Below, piece by piece: positions 36,630 through 47,642 of a stretch of 64,000 nt of DNA (position 1 is its first letter; each line of letters starts with the position of its first letter). Both the position numbers and the translations under genes were made by a program. Below the pieces are notes generated by a model. That model did no database searches. It was given only the letters and a program-made list of their open reading frames with translations, and was not told the origin of the DNA. Location: NCBI GenBank assembly GCA_019095985.1, contig CM032666.1:64709384-64773383 (forward strand). The letters run 5' to 3'. The stretch is from Streblospio benedicti. Its lineage: Eukaryota; Annelida; Polychaeta; Spionida; Spionidae.

Positions 36630-37984
36630 ATGAGCAGTCGCACAGAGGAAGATGTTGTGTACAAGGAGGGCGTTGTGTACCTGCACCAGTTCTCGCGAAA
36701 GATCGGTAGACAGACAGTAAACATCTCTCCATTTGCCGTAAAACTAGAGACCTGGATGAGACTGAACAAAATACCATACGAGGTAACAAATTATGTTGAA
36801 TTCCACGTCTTTTCCAAATCTGAATCAATATTAGTCACAGTGTACATTAAATACTGGAGGAGTGTGCAAAACAAAATGAGAATAAGTAATGATATAATAA
36901 TAAGTAATGGTATTAGATTAGTTATCTTATAACGACAATCATTTTCTAACTGATATTAAGAGTATAATGTAATGTTATAGGTTGAAGACTCAACCAGTGA
37001 GAAATCCCCGACGAGACAAATCCCATACATTGTGTATAACGGCGTGGCGTTGGCAGACAGTGGACTCATCATCGACCACCTCATGCAGGAGTTCAAGATC
37101 GACCCCACGGAGGGGCTCACTTCTCAACAGCAGGGCATCGGACGAGCTATTACACAGGTGACTGCATGGAGCACATAGATATATCATTGACTGCTGGGAC
37201 TCCAGCGCACAACCATTTGTCAAACATATTGTTGATAAACAAAATGAAATATCATGCAAAAGTATATTTGGTTGATACAATATGACGAACAGCATCGCGT
37301 GAACACACTGTGTTTGACAAACATAAAACTCTCAAACAGTCTGAAACGTGCTCTTGCTAACAGATCCTAACTATATGGTTTTCATCACCGGTTTGCTGCG
37401 AATGAATTTAGTATCACTTATTTGTCACTCTAGATGACTGAGGAGTCAATGAGCTGGACTGTGTTCCACTTCCGCTACGTTCAGAACATAGACGAATACT
37501 GTCGCTTCATGCAGGTCAACCCAAGCCCAGAGGGGGTCAAGCAGTTCAAGGCTGTAATCAGTGATCATGTGAGTACTCAAAACACAACTTCAACACATTG
37601 AATTTCCTGACTTATCTTTTAAATGTCTATCATTGTACTAAATCGATCATTTTAAGATATTTTTGTTGAAAATGCTCTATATTTTTATAATTTATGGATA
37701 TTCAATATTGGGGTGTGTTAGCTTTATTGTTAACTTCCAATGTAGACACCAATTAACAGACAGGTTAAGCATGGACATATTTTGCAACAATACCAAATGT
37801 ATTGTTATCCTACATTTTTCCAGGTGGGTAAGAGAGCCAATGCCCAAGGTTTAGGCAGGAAGACGCCAGAGGACATCGCTAAGATAGCCAAGAGAGACAT
37901 GACAGCCCTTGCACAGTGTCTGGGAGAGAAGCCATTCTTCTTGGGGGACAGACCTACCGTGGTACACCTTTTATCTTTTATTTT

Positions 37985-38015
<31 letters not shown>

Positions 38016-38107
38016 TTCATTCATTTATTCATTTATTTATTCATTTATTTACATATTTATTTATTTATTCATGTGTTTGTTTGTTTGTTTATTATTTATT
38101 TATGTAT

Positions 38108-38178
<71 letters not shown>

Positions 38179-38909
38179 TTTTGGTTATCATGGCCCAGAC
38201 GTATCCGATAGCTCAGAGAGGGTTATCACCCCTTTTTTGAAGAGGGGTGATGCTATGGTATCATCCTTTGCGCTCAGCGCACTACTTTTTCACATTTTAA
38301 CCCACTTTCAAGATGTACCATTCAAATTTATGAGTCACAATATTAGCAATGTTAGTATGTATACATCAAGTTATTTTAAATGTGTCTTTTTTGTTTTACT
38401 CAATGTTCGATCCGATACACACTCTAAGTTGGGAATTATAAGGTTGATTTAGGCTAAATCCACAAAAAATAGAACAGCATAATATTCACCTTTGTTTATA
38501 GAATCAAGATATTCCATTGCTTTCAAAAAGAAAGTCCAAACGTATGCGTACAAATCACAAAGTAGTATGGCCACAGACGTGTGTGGAATACCTGATGAAT
38601 TAATGAATTAAAAACTCACCTGGTTATGTCTATGTATTGATATGTCCTGTAGCCCATGTCTGTTCATTAGACTGGGTCGTTCTTGCTTTTTGCTGTGTTT
38701 ACCTGACCTCCCTGTCTCTCCATCAGGTGGACTGCTCCGTGTTCGGGATGCTGTCTCAAATCGTGCCGGTTGACATGCCGTACCCCCACAAGGCCGTGCT
38801 GACGTCTGAGGCCGGCGGCAGCAACCTCGTGGCCTTTGTGGAGAGGATGAAGCAGGCCGCCTGGCCAGATTGGGACAAGCTCGTCAACAACGAACCCTTT
38901 CCTGTGTGA
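36630..38909 (+). CDS. fax-like GST-fold protein, paralog B (five exons)
   Basis: Exons 36630-36782, 36981-37157, 37434-37568, 37824-37961 and 38727-38909, all joined in phase 0, give 261 residues. The N-terminal thioredoxin-like part reads ISPFAVKLETWMRLNKIPYE, QIPYIVYNG and ADSGLIIDHL. The helical part reads ESMSWTVFHFRYVQN, GLGRKTPEDIAKIAKRDM, LGEKPFFLGDRPTV and AWPDWDKLV. The helix 1 cysteine of the family is Ala here, as in A. B opens the tandem trio B-C-D. Its 3' flank (38910-39120) resembles that of gene C. The start MSSRTEEDVVYKEG lines up with MSNASEEDVVYKKG of C, which supports the choice of ATG. The likely role is that of fax relatives (cytosolic or membrane-associated, neuronal in flies); this is inferred from family only. 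Confidence 0.92.
37982..38180 (+). repeat. (TTTA)n microsatellite in gene B intron 4
   Basis: About 200 bases of near-continuous TTTA units with ATTC and TTTG variants, starting about 20 bases after the exon 4 donor. Genes A, C and D lack it at this place. Confidence 0.95.
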
Positions 38910-38952
38910 TGGATCTGTCAAGAATGCCGTGTGACATCTGTTTAATGATTCA

Positions 38953-38958
38953 AATAAA
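38953..38958 (+). terminator. polyadenylation signal of gene B
   Basis: AATAAA lies 43 bases after the stop. The matching place in gene C (near 43379) reads ACAAACAATTT, so C must use another signal. Confidence 0.6.
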
Positions 38959-39247
38959 TTGTGCTTATCTGACAGAATCACATTGTCTATGTTCATGTTA
39001 CAGACTCATTGTTTATCTATATGTTTTAAATAGTTTTATATGAAAGAAATAACATTTCAGTGTTGTTACATGATTGGCCTACAATAAGTAATATACTGAT
39101 ACCCTACTGGTTTCAGATAGTTTTTTTCAATACTTTTGAATCCTGCATTGTATAATTACAGATGTTTTGCAGGATAAAATTGGCAATATAGTTTCATTTG
39201 GTTTATCATCTGTATGTTCCTTCTTTCTTTCATTATTATAAACAAAT

Positions 39248-39470
39248 GATAACAGTTCGAATTACATGTATGAATTTCGGATCACTCATTGCACCAATGT
39301 CCTAACTCTCCAAGTGTGAATAAAGTGGCTAATGTAATTGATAAAATGTTATGCAATTTTTAAACTTATGATTTTGATTATATCAAAACTTCTCAAAAAT
39401 CACAAAGACGCTGGCATAACATTGACTTGTGTGTATTAGAAATAAATGCCTTTTGGAAAGTATACTTTTA
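39248..39470 (+). repeat. 223-bp direct repeat, copy 1
   Basis: It begins GATAACAGTTCGAATTACAT and ends GGAAAGTATACTTTT. It is nearly identical to 39644-39867, with only a few differences seen by eye, so the duplication is recent. The material between the copies is microsatellite-like (TTCA/TTCG). Confidence 0.9.
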
Positions 39471-39643
39471 TATATATTTTTATATATATAAATAACTCAT
39501 TTACTATATATTTCACTATTTCGTTTTTTCGTTCATTCATTCGTTAATTCTTTCCATCATTCATTCATTTGTTTGTTCGTTCGTTCGTTCGTTCGTTTAT
39601 TTCTATTTATATATTATCTTTATTCTATTCTTTGCAAAGCTTT

Positions 39644-39867
39644 GATAACAGTTCGAATTACATGTATGAATTTCGGATCACTCATTGCACCAATGTCCTA
39701 ACTCTCCAAGTGTGAATAAAGTGGCTAATGTAATTGATAAAATGTTATGCAATTTTTAAACTTATGAATTTGATTATATCAAAACTTCTCAAAAATCACA
39801 AAGACGCTGGCATAACATTGACTTGTGTGTATTAAAAATAAATGCCTTTTGGAAAGTACACTTTTAT
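39644..39867 (+). repeat. 223-bp direct repeat, copy 2
   Basis: Second copy of 39248-39470. A third, more diverged copy follows gene C (43793-43880 and 44226-44345), split there by a SINE. The sequence is therefore part of the shared 3' flank of these paralogs. Confidence 0.9.
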
Positions 39868-41163
39868 AGGAAAATTGTCAAAACTGAACACAGATGGTTG
39901 TCACTTGATATGAATTCATAGTACCAAGTTTGAATGGTTTGTTTCATGAAGTATGCTGTGAAAATAGTGCATTACATTAGATTTTAAACAATTAACAAGT
40001 TTTAACGTAGTTTACAAGCACTATTACAAAACAATATTACAAGGGAAAATATTAAACAATGACCCCAAATGTCATTCTGTAAGACACATTGCAGTTGGCA
40101 AAATGCTAAAATTAGACACAGGAGACATTAATATATCATAACAGTGCTTCAAACTTATAGATCATGTTTCGACATTATATTCCAATCATCGCTTACAAAG
40201 CAAAAATGTTGTCATGAAATTCCCGTATTCAAGGCACACACGTGTTAAAATTGGACACATGTGATGGTCACCAGTTATGAAGACACTGTACCAACTTTGA
40301 ATGATGTTTCAAACGGTATTGAAACTGTTGCATGCTGTGTACAAAATGGACCTCATATATCTAGATGTAAGCCACTGACTTATGTGTGTCGTCCAGCAAG
40401 AAAAGCCATCGTGCAGTTATGTATGAGGGTAGCATTTAATGTAGGTGTATTACAAGACGAATGTTGAGTAGGAAAGTTGGGAAGTGATAAACGTTTATGT
40501 TCTAAACGGTTTATCTCGAGGTTGAAGAAATATGGAGAACTTTGGTGTTCCTTCATACAATCATATACCATAACTGTGTAATAATGAGCAACAATAGAAA
40601 TCCATACAGACATATATAGAAACAAAACAAATACATGGCTATTAGCTAAAGCAAGATCTTCATTAATGATGTCCCACTTAATTACTTGATCGCACCCACA
40701 GGGTGATAGCAAGCAGTTCCGTTAATGTCAAACTTTTTGATGATTCACGCTCTGTTTGTTCACTAGAGATACCATTATGTAAGTTTCTATTTGAAAAAGA
40801 AACTACAAAGATTACGACCATGTGTGTTGAATCACACTTACAGGATTATATATTTATGTGAACCAGATAAATAGAATGCATTCTATTATATCTACATTAT
40901 TTTAAGTCAAAGATTCATTTCATGAATATATTTCGTGCCATAGAATACACTGAAATATTTATGTTTACAGTGCAGTTAACTTATATATGGATATGATTGT
41001 GCTTTACTTTTTTATATTTGATCATCATTCATTGTAATAGCCATCATCATGCTAGGATTGTTTATGAGTAAAGACAGCATTCTTTGAATGCGTAACGCAG
41101 TTAGTCAAAATCAGGGTAAACAGTGACATAGAATCTTATATTTCCAAATCTGGACTGTTTATC
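39868..41163. other. spacer between fax-like genes B and C
   Basis: AT-rich with no gene supported. From about 40650 it matches the upstream region of gene D (46580-46640 and 47290-47640): ACAGGGTGATAG, CTCTGTTTGTTCACTAGA, CATTATGTAAGTTTCTATTT. This is the duplicated promoter region of C and D. Confidence 0.55.
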
Positions 41164-43350
41164 ATGAGCAATGCTTCTGAGGAAGATGTTGTGTATAAGA
41201 AGGGCATTGTGTATCTACATCAATCTCCACGCACATACGTGCGGCAAACTCTCCACCTTTCACCTTTCTGCATAAAACTGGAAACATGGATGAGGCTAAA
41301 CAGCATAAGCTATGAGGTATGTCCCTTTAATAAAAGAAGCAATCATGCAACAGTGTAAAAGAAAATAACTGTTTTATAAAATGGGTTTCTTTGGTTTCAT
41401 GATGAAAGTATATACCCCATTTTCAGTACCAAAACGTTATTTTACTAGACATAAGCATCCTTTTGTTTCAAACTCACTTACAGACTATTCATAATCAATT
41501 CTACTCTCACTGTTCTGTCAAGTAAGCACCTACCACTGAATTGAGATGTCTCTGCTGCTATGCCCATACAGTGTTAGGAGCTTGCTTGGCAGAACAGTGA
41601 GAGTAGAATTGAATTCACAAGCTAAACTGGGGAAAATATATATATACAGTTATTCACAGACTATTTATAATGACTCACTAATTCTTCATTCAAAAGAATT
41701 AAAAACATAGAAAGTATAACAATCTAATGAATGTGAATATATAAGACTCGAGATAATATTAAAAGAATACTGATAGTGCATGTTGTGAATATTTAAGTGT
41801 AGCTCAAAAATAGCCAATTGTTTTCATTACATCGTATATTGTATATTTATTGTTTTCTACTCTACTACCGGGAGAATTAATAATTTGGCATACATTGAAA
41901 GTTAGTTTACATGTATTTTCTCCAGATAGTAAATTCCATTCCTCAAAAGTCGCCGTCAGGGCAAATACCATACATTGTGTACAACGGCGAGACGTTGGCA
42001 GACAGTGGACTCATCATCGACCACCTCATGCAAGAGCTCGGCATGGACCCCACAGAGGGCCTCACACCTGAACAGCAGGGCATTGGACGGGCAATTACAC
42101 AGGTCAGGCCATGTAGCTATTGAGGCCCTGCTTTCTGAATGACAGGACATGCCTGAGTGTATATGTTACATAGATGATTGCGAGATAGTGAAAACATTGT
42201 TATCCAACCAATGTCATAAATGATGGTGTGGATGGGTAAATATTTATTTGGACATACTAGAGACAAATTCACTTATTGCAAAGTATGAAGATTGGCACAC
42301 TGAGTAGTTCATTGTTTCCACGATCACCAAATGGGACTCCCTCCTTTGGAGTAATGAATGGTAGCCCATCAGTTACAAGCATAGCCCATCAACTACAAAC
42401 ATTGGGACTCAGTGATCGTGATTGTTTCAGATGACAGAAGAGTCCATGAGCTGGACCGTTTTCCACTTCCGCTACGTGCAACACATTGACCAATACAGTC
42501 GCTTTGTTCAGGTGAACCCATACCCTGACAGGTTCAACACCCACATGAAAGAAAATGTGCGTACTCAATATTTCTACCACTACAATACGAAATATTTGTA
42601 TAGCATTTACTGCTTATTGTGCTTTTTATAACATAAGCTTGTCATATTCACGAGTGATACCTAAGCTTGAGCCTACGTCTACTGCTTAGTAGGTATTGAT
42701 AAAAATCTGTATTATTTTAAAATATTCAAAATGAATTATATTATCAAAGCTTTTAACGACCATTAGATCTGTTATCAAGACCAATGAATATTTCTTATAT
42801 AATACTAATAATATTTTGCCATATTACTTGTTGCAGTTTGCTAAGAGAGCAGATGCTCAAGGTATAGGTAGAAAGACCTCCGAGGACATTGCCAAGATCT
42901 CTAAGAGGGATATGACAGCCCTGGCTCAGTGTCTGGGGGAAAAGCCATTCTTCTTGGGGGGCAAACCCACAGTGGTAAGTACCAAACATATAATAAGCAT
43001 ATAATATGTGATATTATTGTTCACTTAATGGCTACAGAATCATAGCTAGGTTATTAAAGAATGTTATTTCTCTTATTGAATGCTCCTTCTGGTCTCTCTG
43101 TCAAGTGGACTGCTCCATGTGTCTGAGAAAACCCTGTATTTACCTGATCTCCCTGTCTCTCCATCAGGTGGACTGCTCCGTGTTTGGGCTCCTGTCTCAG
43201 ATCGTGCCGGTTGACATGCCGTACCCGCACAAGGCCGTGCTGACGTCGGAGGCCGGCGGCAGCAACCTGGTGGCCTTCATGGAGAGGATGAAGCAGGCCG
43301 CCTGGCCCGACTGGGACACACTCGTCAACAACGAGCCCTTTCCTGTGTGA
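41164..43350 (+). CDS. fax-like GST-fold protein, paralog C (five exons)
   Basis: Exons 41164-41316, 41926-42102, 42431-42556, 42837-42974 and 43168-43350, phase 0 throughout, give 258 residues. Exon 1 reads LSPFCIKLETWMRLNSISYE and keeps the SPFC cysteine found in family members such as vertebrate FAXC. Exon 2 ends LGMDPTEGLTPEQQGIGRAI, like gene A and unlike B and D. Exon 5 has VFGLLSQIVPVDMPYPH and FMERMKQAAWPDWDTLV, again A-like. Exon 3 is three codons shorter than in B and one sequence type with D. Two copies of the acceptor minisatellite precede exon 5 (43105 and 43168). The family suggests a neuronal or detoxification-type GST-fold role without known substrate. Confidence 0.92.
41497..41610. 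mobile_element. foldback element in gene C intron 1
   Basis: AATTCTACTCTCACTGTTCT (41497 on) pairs with AGAACAGTGAGAGTAGAATT (ending 41610); each arm is about 31 bases around a 50-base loop. The matching place in gene D intron 1 (about 48000) lacks it, so it came in after C and D separated. Confidence 0.6.
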
Positions 43351-43670
43351 TGAATCTATCATCTGTTTAACAATACAAACAATTTGTGCCTATCTGACAA
43401 CATCATTTTGTTATGTTCATACTAGAGACTCATCATTTTTCTATTTCATTGTAAATAGTTTTATATGAAATAACATTTCAGAGTTATTACATAGTTAGCC
43501 CACAATAAGTAATATACTTAAACGCCACTGGTTTCAAATTGTTTTTGAATGCTGCATTGCATTTTACAAAAAAAAAAGATGTTTTGCAGGATGAAATTGC
43601 TTGATGTTTCAGTTGGTTTAATATTTATACGCTACTTTTTCATTAATTTTTTCGTTTTTTTTCATTTGCT

Positions 43671-43745
43671 TCGTTCATTCATTCATTCATTCATTCATTC
43701 ATTCATTCATTCATTCATTCATTCATTCATTCATTCATTCATTTA
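43671..43745 (+). repeat. (ATTC)n microsatellite
   Basis: An almost perfect ATTC run downstream of gene C. A related TTCA/TTCG run lies between the two direct repeats downstream of gene B (39530-39600), in line with a shared 3' flank. Confidence 0.95.
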
Positions 43746-43879
43746 TATTTAACTATTGTCTTTATTCTATTCCTTGATACAAACAGACTACAGTTCGAAT
43801 TACATGTATACATCATGCATTGCACCAATGGCCTAACTTTCTAAGTGTGAATGAAATGGCTAATGTAGTTAATATAAAT

Positions 43880-44225
43880 GTAAATGTGAATGTGGTTGTT
43901 TATTGTCGCAATTCACTGTTATCGTGCTCTAGCGACTTTACATATTCACACCGGGTCATTGTCATCCTTATCACACCATATCCTTCTCAACTCCCCGGGG
44001 AGCATACAGCACATCGCTACCGTAGCGCAGACGTGCTAATCACTCATATTATCGTAGACTCGCCTGACCTGTACCTATTTAACGTGAAGGTACCACGGAT
44101 CAGAGTGCAACCTGTTAGAGGTAGCTTTGCTCAACACCCACCATCAGAGCCGACCGGGAATCGAACCCGCGACCTTCTGGTCACAAGTCCAACTCCCTAT
44201 CCACTTTCGGCCACGGAAGCGCAGA
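43880..44225 (-). mobile_element. tRNA-headed SINE (minus) splitting a copy of the 223-bp repeat
   Basis: On the minus strand the head shows an A box (TGGCCGAAAGTGG, 44213-44201) and a B box (GGTTCGATTCC, 44167-44157). The body runs down to about 43880. The flanking sequence on both sides continues the 223-bp repeat seen at 39248 and 39644, which fixes the element borders to within a few bases. Clear target duplications were not found. Confidence 0.7.
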
Positions 44226-44672
44226 TAGAATGTTATGCAACTTTTAATACTCATGAATTTAATTATATCAAAAGTCCTCAAAACTCACAAAGACACTGAC
44301 ACAACATTGGCTTGTGTGCAGTAATAATCTCTTTTGGAGTGCAAACTTTCATAGAAAAACTGTCAAAACTGGACACAGATGATTGTCACTAGATATGAAT
44401 TCATTGTAACAAGTTCGAACACTTTGATTTAAGCAGTATGTTTAACTTTTTGCAGAAAATGCTGAAAATCCACATCAATGGCTTCTGACAGGAAATGTTT
44501 AGTTTGGAAAGTGTTAAAAATGGACAAACGTCATTATCACTAGATTTTTAAACAATTAACAAGTTTGAAATAGTAATTTTACAAAAACTATTACAAAAGA
44601 ACTATTACAGGAAAGTAAACGAGGAACATATAAAATGTCCGTGTTCAAGGCACGCACGGGCTAAAATTGAAC

Positions 44673-44822
44673 GCTGCTGATGACATTGTGGTCCTGGCTG
44701 AGAATGCTGATCTACTGATACAACTGGATAAAACAAATCAATTGTGTAGTAAATGTAGAATAGAATTAAATCAGGTTAAAACTAAGATTATACAAAGTAG
44801 ACCAAATGAAAATTTCATATAG
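44673..44822 (+). pseudogene. LINE reverse transcriptase fragment
   Basis: A 49-codon frame reads AADDIVVLAENADLLIQLDK and later CRIELNQVKTKIIQSRP before a stop. The (A)ADD box followed by LLIQLD and LNQVKTK matches the catalytic palm motif and thumb start of non-LTR reverse transcriptases (RTE/L2/CR1-like). Nothing upstream is intact, so it is a short 5'-truncated relic. Confidence 0.6.
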
Positions 44823-45183
44823 ATTGGATCATTGGTATTGGCTGGTCACAGGCATTATGTATGTTGGACTGGGGGGAGGTAGATCTCAGTTAAAAGGTGT
44901 GTAGGGTGGTGTCACTAAGCTAGACCCATTTAATGTATTGCTTTGCCAGGAATTAGTACCCATTTCTATACATGACCAATTGTGAGAGATAGAACATAAG
45001 AAAGACAAACAGTTTGTGTTAACACGGGTACGTTTACATATCAAAGCAGATGGAACCCAGAAATATAAAATACACGTTTATTTATGGGTGCAAACCTGAA
45101 TATACTTATATCATAAATTGTAGAGGGATTAATATACCAAACTGGTGTTGACGCATTTCTGTATCAAATTAAAGATGTGTTAA

Positions 45184-46092
45184 GGGGACTGTGAACTCTT
45201 TTCTTAGGATTTTATTAAACTTTGATTTTCTCACTCATTATTGCTTCAATTCTTACAAATTACACCTTATTTTGTAGATAATTATCTAATCTAATGACAC
45301 AACATGTTTTGAATTGTATAGATTGATGAAAAAAAAAATTATAAAGCAATTAATGAAAAAATGACAACTTTGCCTGCGAAGCATATAACTGATAGTAAAA
45401 CATCGAAATGACCAAAATCACTATTCAGTTACAAAATTTGTATATTTATCTAGAAAACCTTGCCTCAAATTTTTTATATTTTTCCTATTTATCATTTTAC
45501 ATGCATTTTAAGTTTTAAAACCACCTATTTTCCGAATTTTCTTGCAAATCAATACAAAAACGTTCATAATTCATCAACGAAATAAAAAAATCAAAATCCC
45601 TAGTAAGGTTTTCTTCAGAATGCATACATCTTCAAATATATACACGTTTGTGAAAATTTGATTTCATGGTTAAGGAGAAATATAAAAAGAAAAATTCATC
45701 CACTATGCAAACTTAGTTTTGAGAAAATGGGCTTTAAACATGGCCAATCAATATACATTGACATTAGTTGCTGTCTACAAAATGTATCATATAAGAAAAA
45801 CTATTGATGATAAAAGGTTCATTTTAAAAAGATGTTGTTCTTTATCATTTATAGCATAAAAAAACATTGAAAATGTAAAAATTGAATTTTTAGCCCATAT
45901 AACCTTATAAGCCTGCAAAGAATGAGTCATTGTTTTTCACTCCAGCTTGGTCTTTACAAAATGCGCTGTAATGGGAAAACTATTGAAGATAAAAGGTTCA
46001 TTTCAAAACATGCTGTTCTTCATAGTTTACAGTATAATGAATATTAAAAAGCTGAAAATAGAATATTTCCCCTTAAAGAGTTCACAGTACCC
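45184..46092. mobile_element. 909-bp TTAA-flanked non-autonomous DNA element
   Basis: The termini are GGGGACTGTGAACTCTT (left) and the inverted AAGAGTTCACAGTACCC (right). TTAA stands directly outside at 45180-45183 and 46093-46096. The interior is AT-rich with two internal near-repeats (ATGTTGTTCTTTATCATTTA, GCTGTTCTTCATAGTTTACA) and no frame. TTAA targets are used by piggyBac and Kolobok families; the exact family is open. Confidence 0.7.
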
Positions 46093-46649
46093 TTAAACCT
46101 TTGCTGTGCATATTTGGCACAATGTGCACCCATTTCTACACCAGCAGGCCTAAAAAGATACACCTTATTGATGGTATGCTCCTATTAAACCATATAGTGG
46201 CAGACTACCCACCCGACCCCCAGCCAAACCCCAACCCCCTCCACTCAATGAGACAGACAAATAGTATACACAATATGTGGCCCATGGAATCATGTATTCT
46301 CTTCGATGGAATTTTTTCTATAAGTTTCATACATATAAGTGGAGTATTTGAAAGGGTTACTTGCAAAATATCATCTTCATATATGTGCTACCTTTATAAA
46401 TATGATTAGCAATACAACATTGAATTTACCTGTCACATGCGCACTGAATTGTTGAATAACAATACATTTCTTGTTTTGATTACAGGATCGCAATGAAACA
46501 TTAAACTCATGCATGTGATATATTAATATGCCAAAGAAACAAAAAAACTTGCACATTATAAATTTGTTATCATGGGATATCTCCATTAACTTTGTCCCAA
46601 TAAATTGCTTGATCGAATCTACAGGGTGATAGAAAAAGATTCATGTTAA

Positions 46650-47286
46650 GGGAGTGTTCAGTATTGTGGAAGGGGTGGTACTTTTCGGATATCGGAGGGT
46701 GAAACTTTTTATCCTTCCTTTGATGATATGCCCAACTTTTTTATCCTTCCCCTGTTGAGATGTCAACCTTTTTATCGCCCCCCCCCCCCACACACACACA
46801 CACACATATGTGTGGTTTTACAAGCTTCACGACATAATAATCATGGATGCAGATTTCAATGTACACGATTTAAAAACATCAGTATCAACAGACGTATCTT
46901 CTTAAAAGCGTGATGCTTTTGACCGAGAAAACCTAGTTGTCTTGTCGGGCAATCCACGCGCTTCAGGGATATTGGAATGGTTAACATGATGAGCATATCC
47001 AACTATGTTAAAATGCTGGACTAATGGCATGTATCTTAATAAGATGAAAGTTGTGAATGGCGTTACTTTTATAGAGTGTGTGATATATTAATAGTAATAT
47101 CATAAAAATGCATACTTTGATTTTAAAAATGTGGTTTTCATGATGCCAAAGTTTTTATCCTCCTTCTCAGCAAGTGTGAATCCTTTTTATTCTCCTGCTC
47201 AGTGAGGTTGAAACATTTTTATCCCCTCCCCCTGCCCCCGTATTACCTTCCTCCCCACCACCACTCCATACTTAATGAACACTCCC
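46650..47286. mobile_element. 637-bp MITE upstream of gene D
   Basis: Ends GGGAGTGTTCA and TGAACACTCCC are inverted, and pairing extends to GGGGTGGT/ACCACCAC. The interior holds repeated CTTTTTATCCTTCC-type motifs in both halves. Gene C carries the matching upstream sequence without this insert (near 40715). Flanking TAA (left) and TAC (right) suggest a 3-bp target, as for Harbinger-type MITEs. Confidence 0.65.
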
Positions 47287-47642
47287 TACTTGTCGATGTT
47301 TTTACCTGATTCATGCTCTGTTTGTTCACTAGATAAGAGATCCCATTATGTAAGTTTCTATTTAAGAAGAACTGCAAACAAATAGGGGCAAGTGCGTTTC
47401 AATCCCTTTTTTAGAATTATGTAATAATATGAACCGGTTAAAATAATATAATGCATTCTTGTATATGGATATGATTGTGTTTTACTTTTTATATCTAATT
47501 AACAATAATTGTAATAGCCATCATCATGAAAGGATTGCTTATGAGTAAATAGAGCAATCTTTAAATGTGTGAAACACTATCAGTCAAAATCAGGATAAAC
47601 AGTGATATAGAATCTTATCTTTCCAAATCTGGACTGTTTATC

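Noticed and set aside
37909-38452. Long frames rich in Leu/Ile/Tyr/Phe across gene B intron 4
   Set aside because: They are translations of the (TTTA)n microsatellite, not a membrane protein.
43549-43752. Phe/His/Ser-rich frame behind gene C
   Set aside because: Translation of the (ATTC)n microsatellite.
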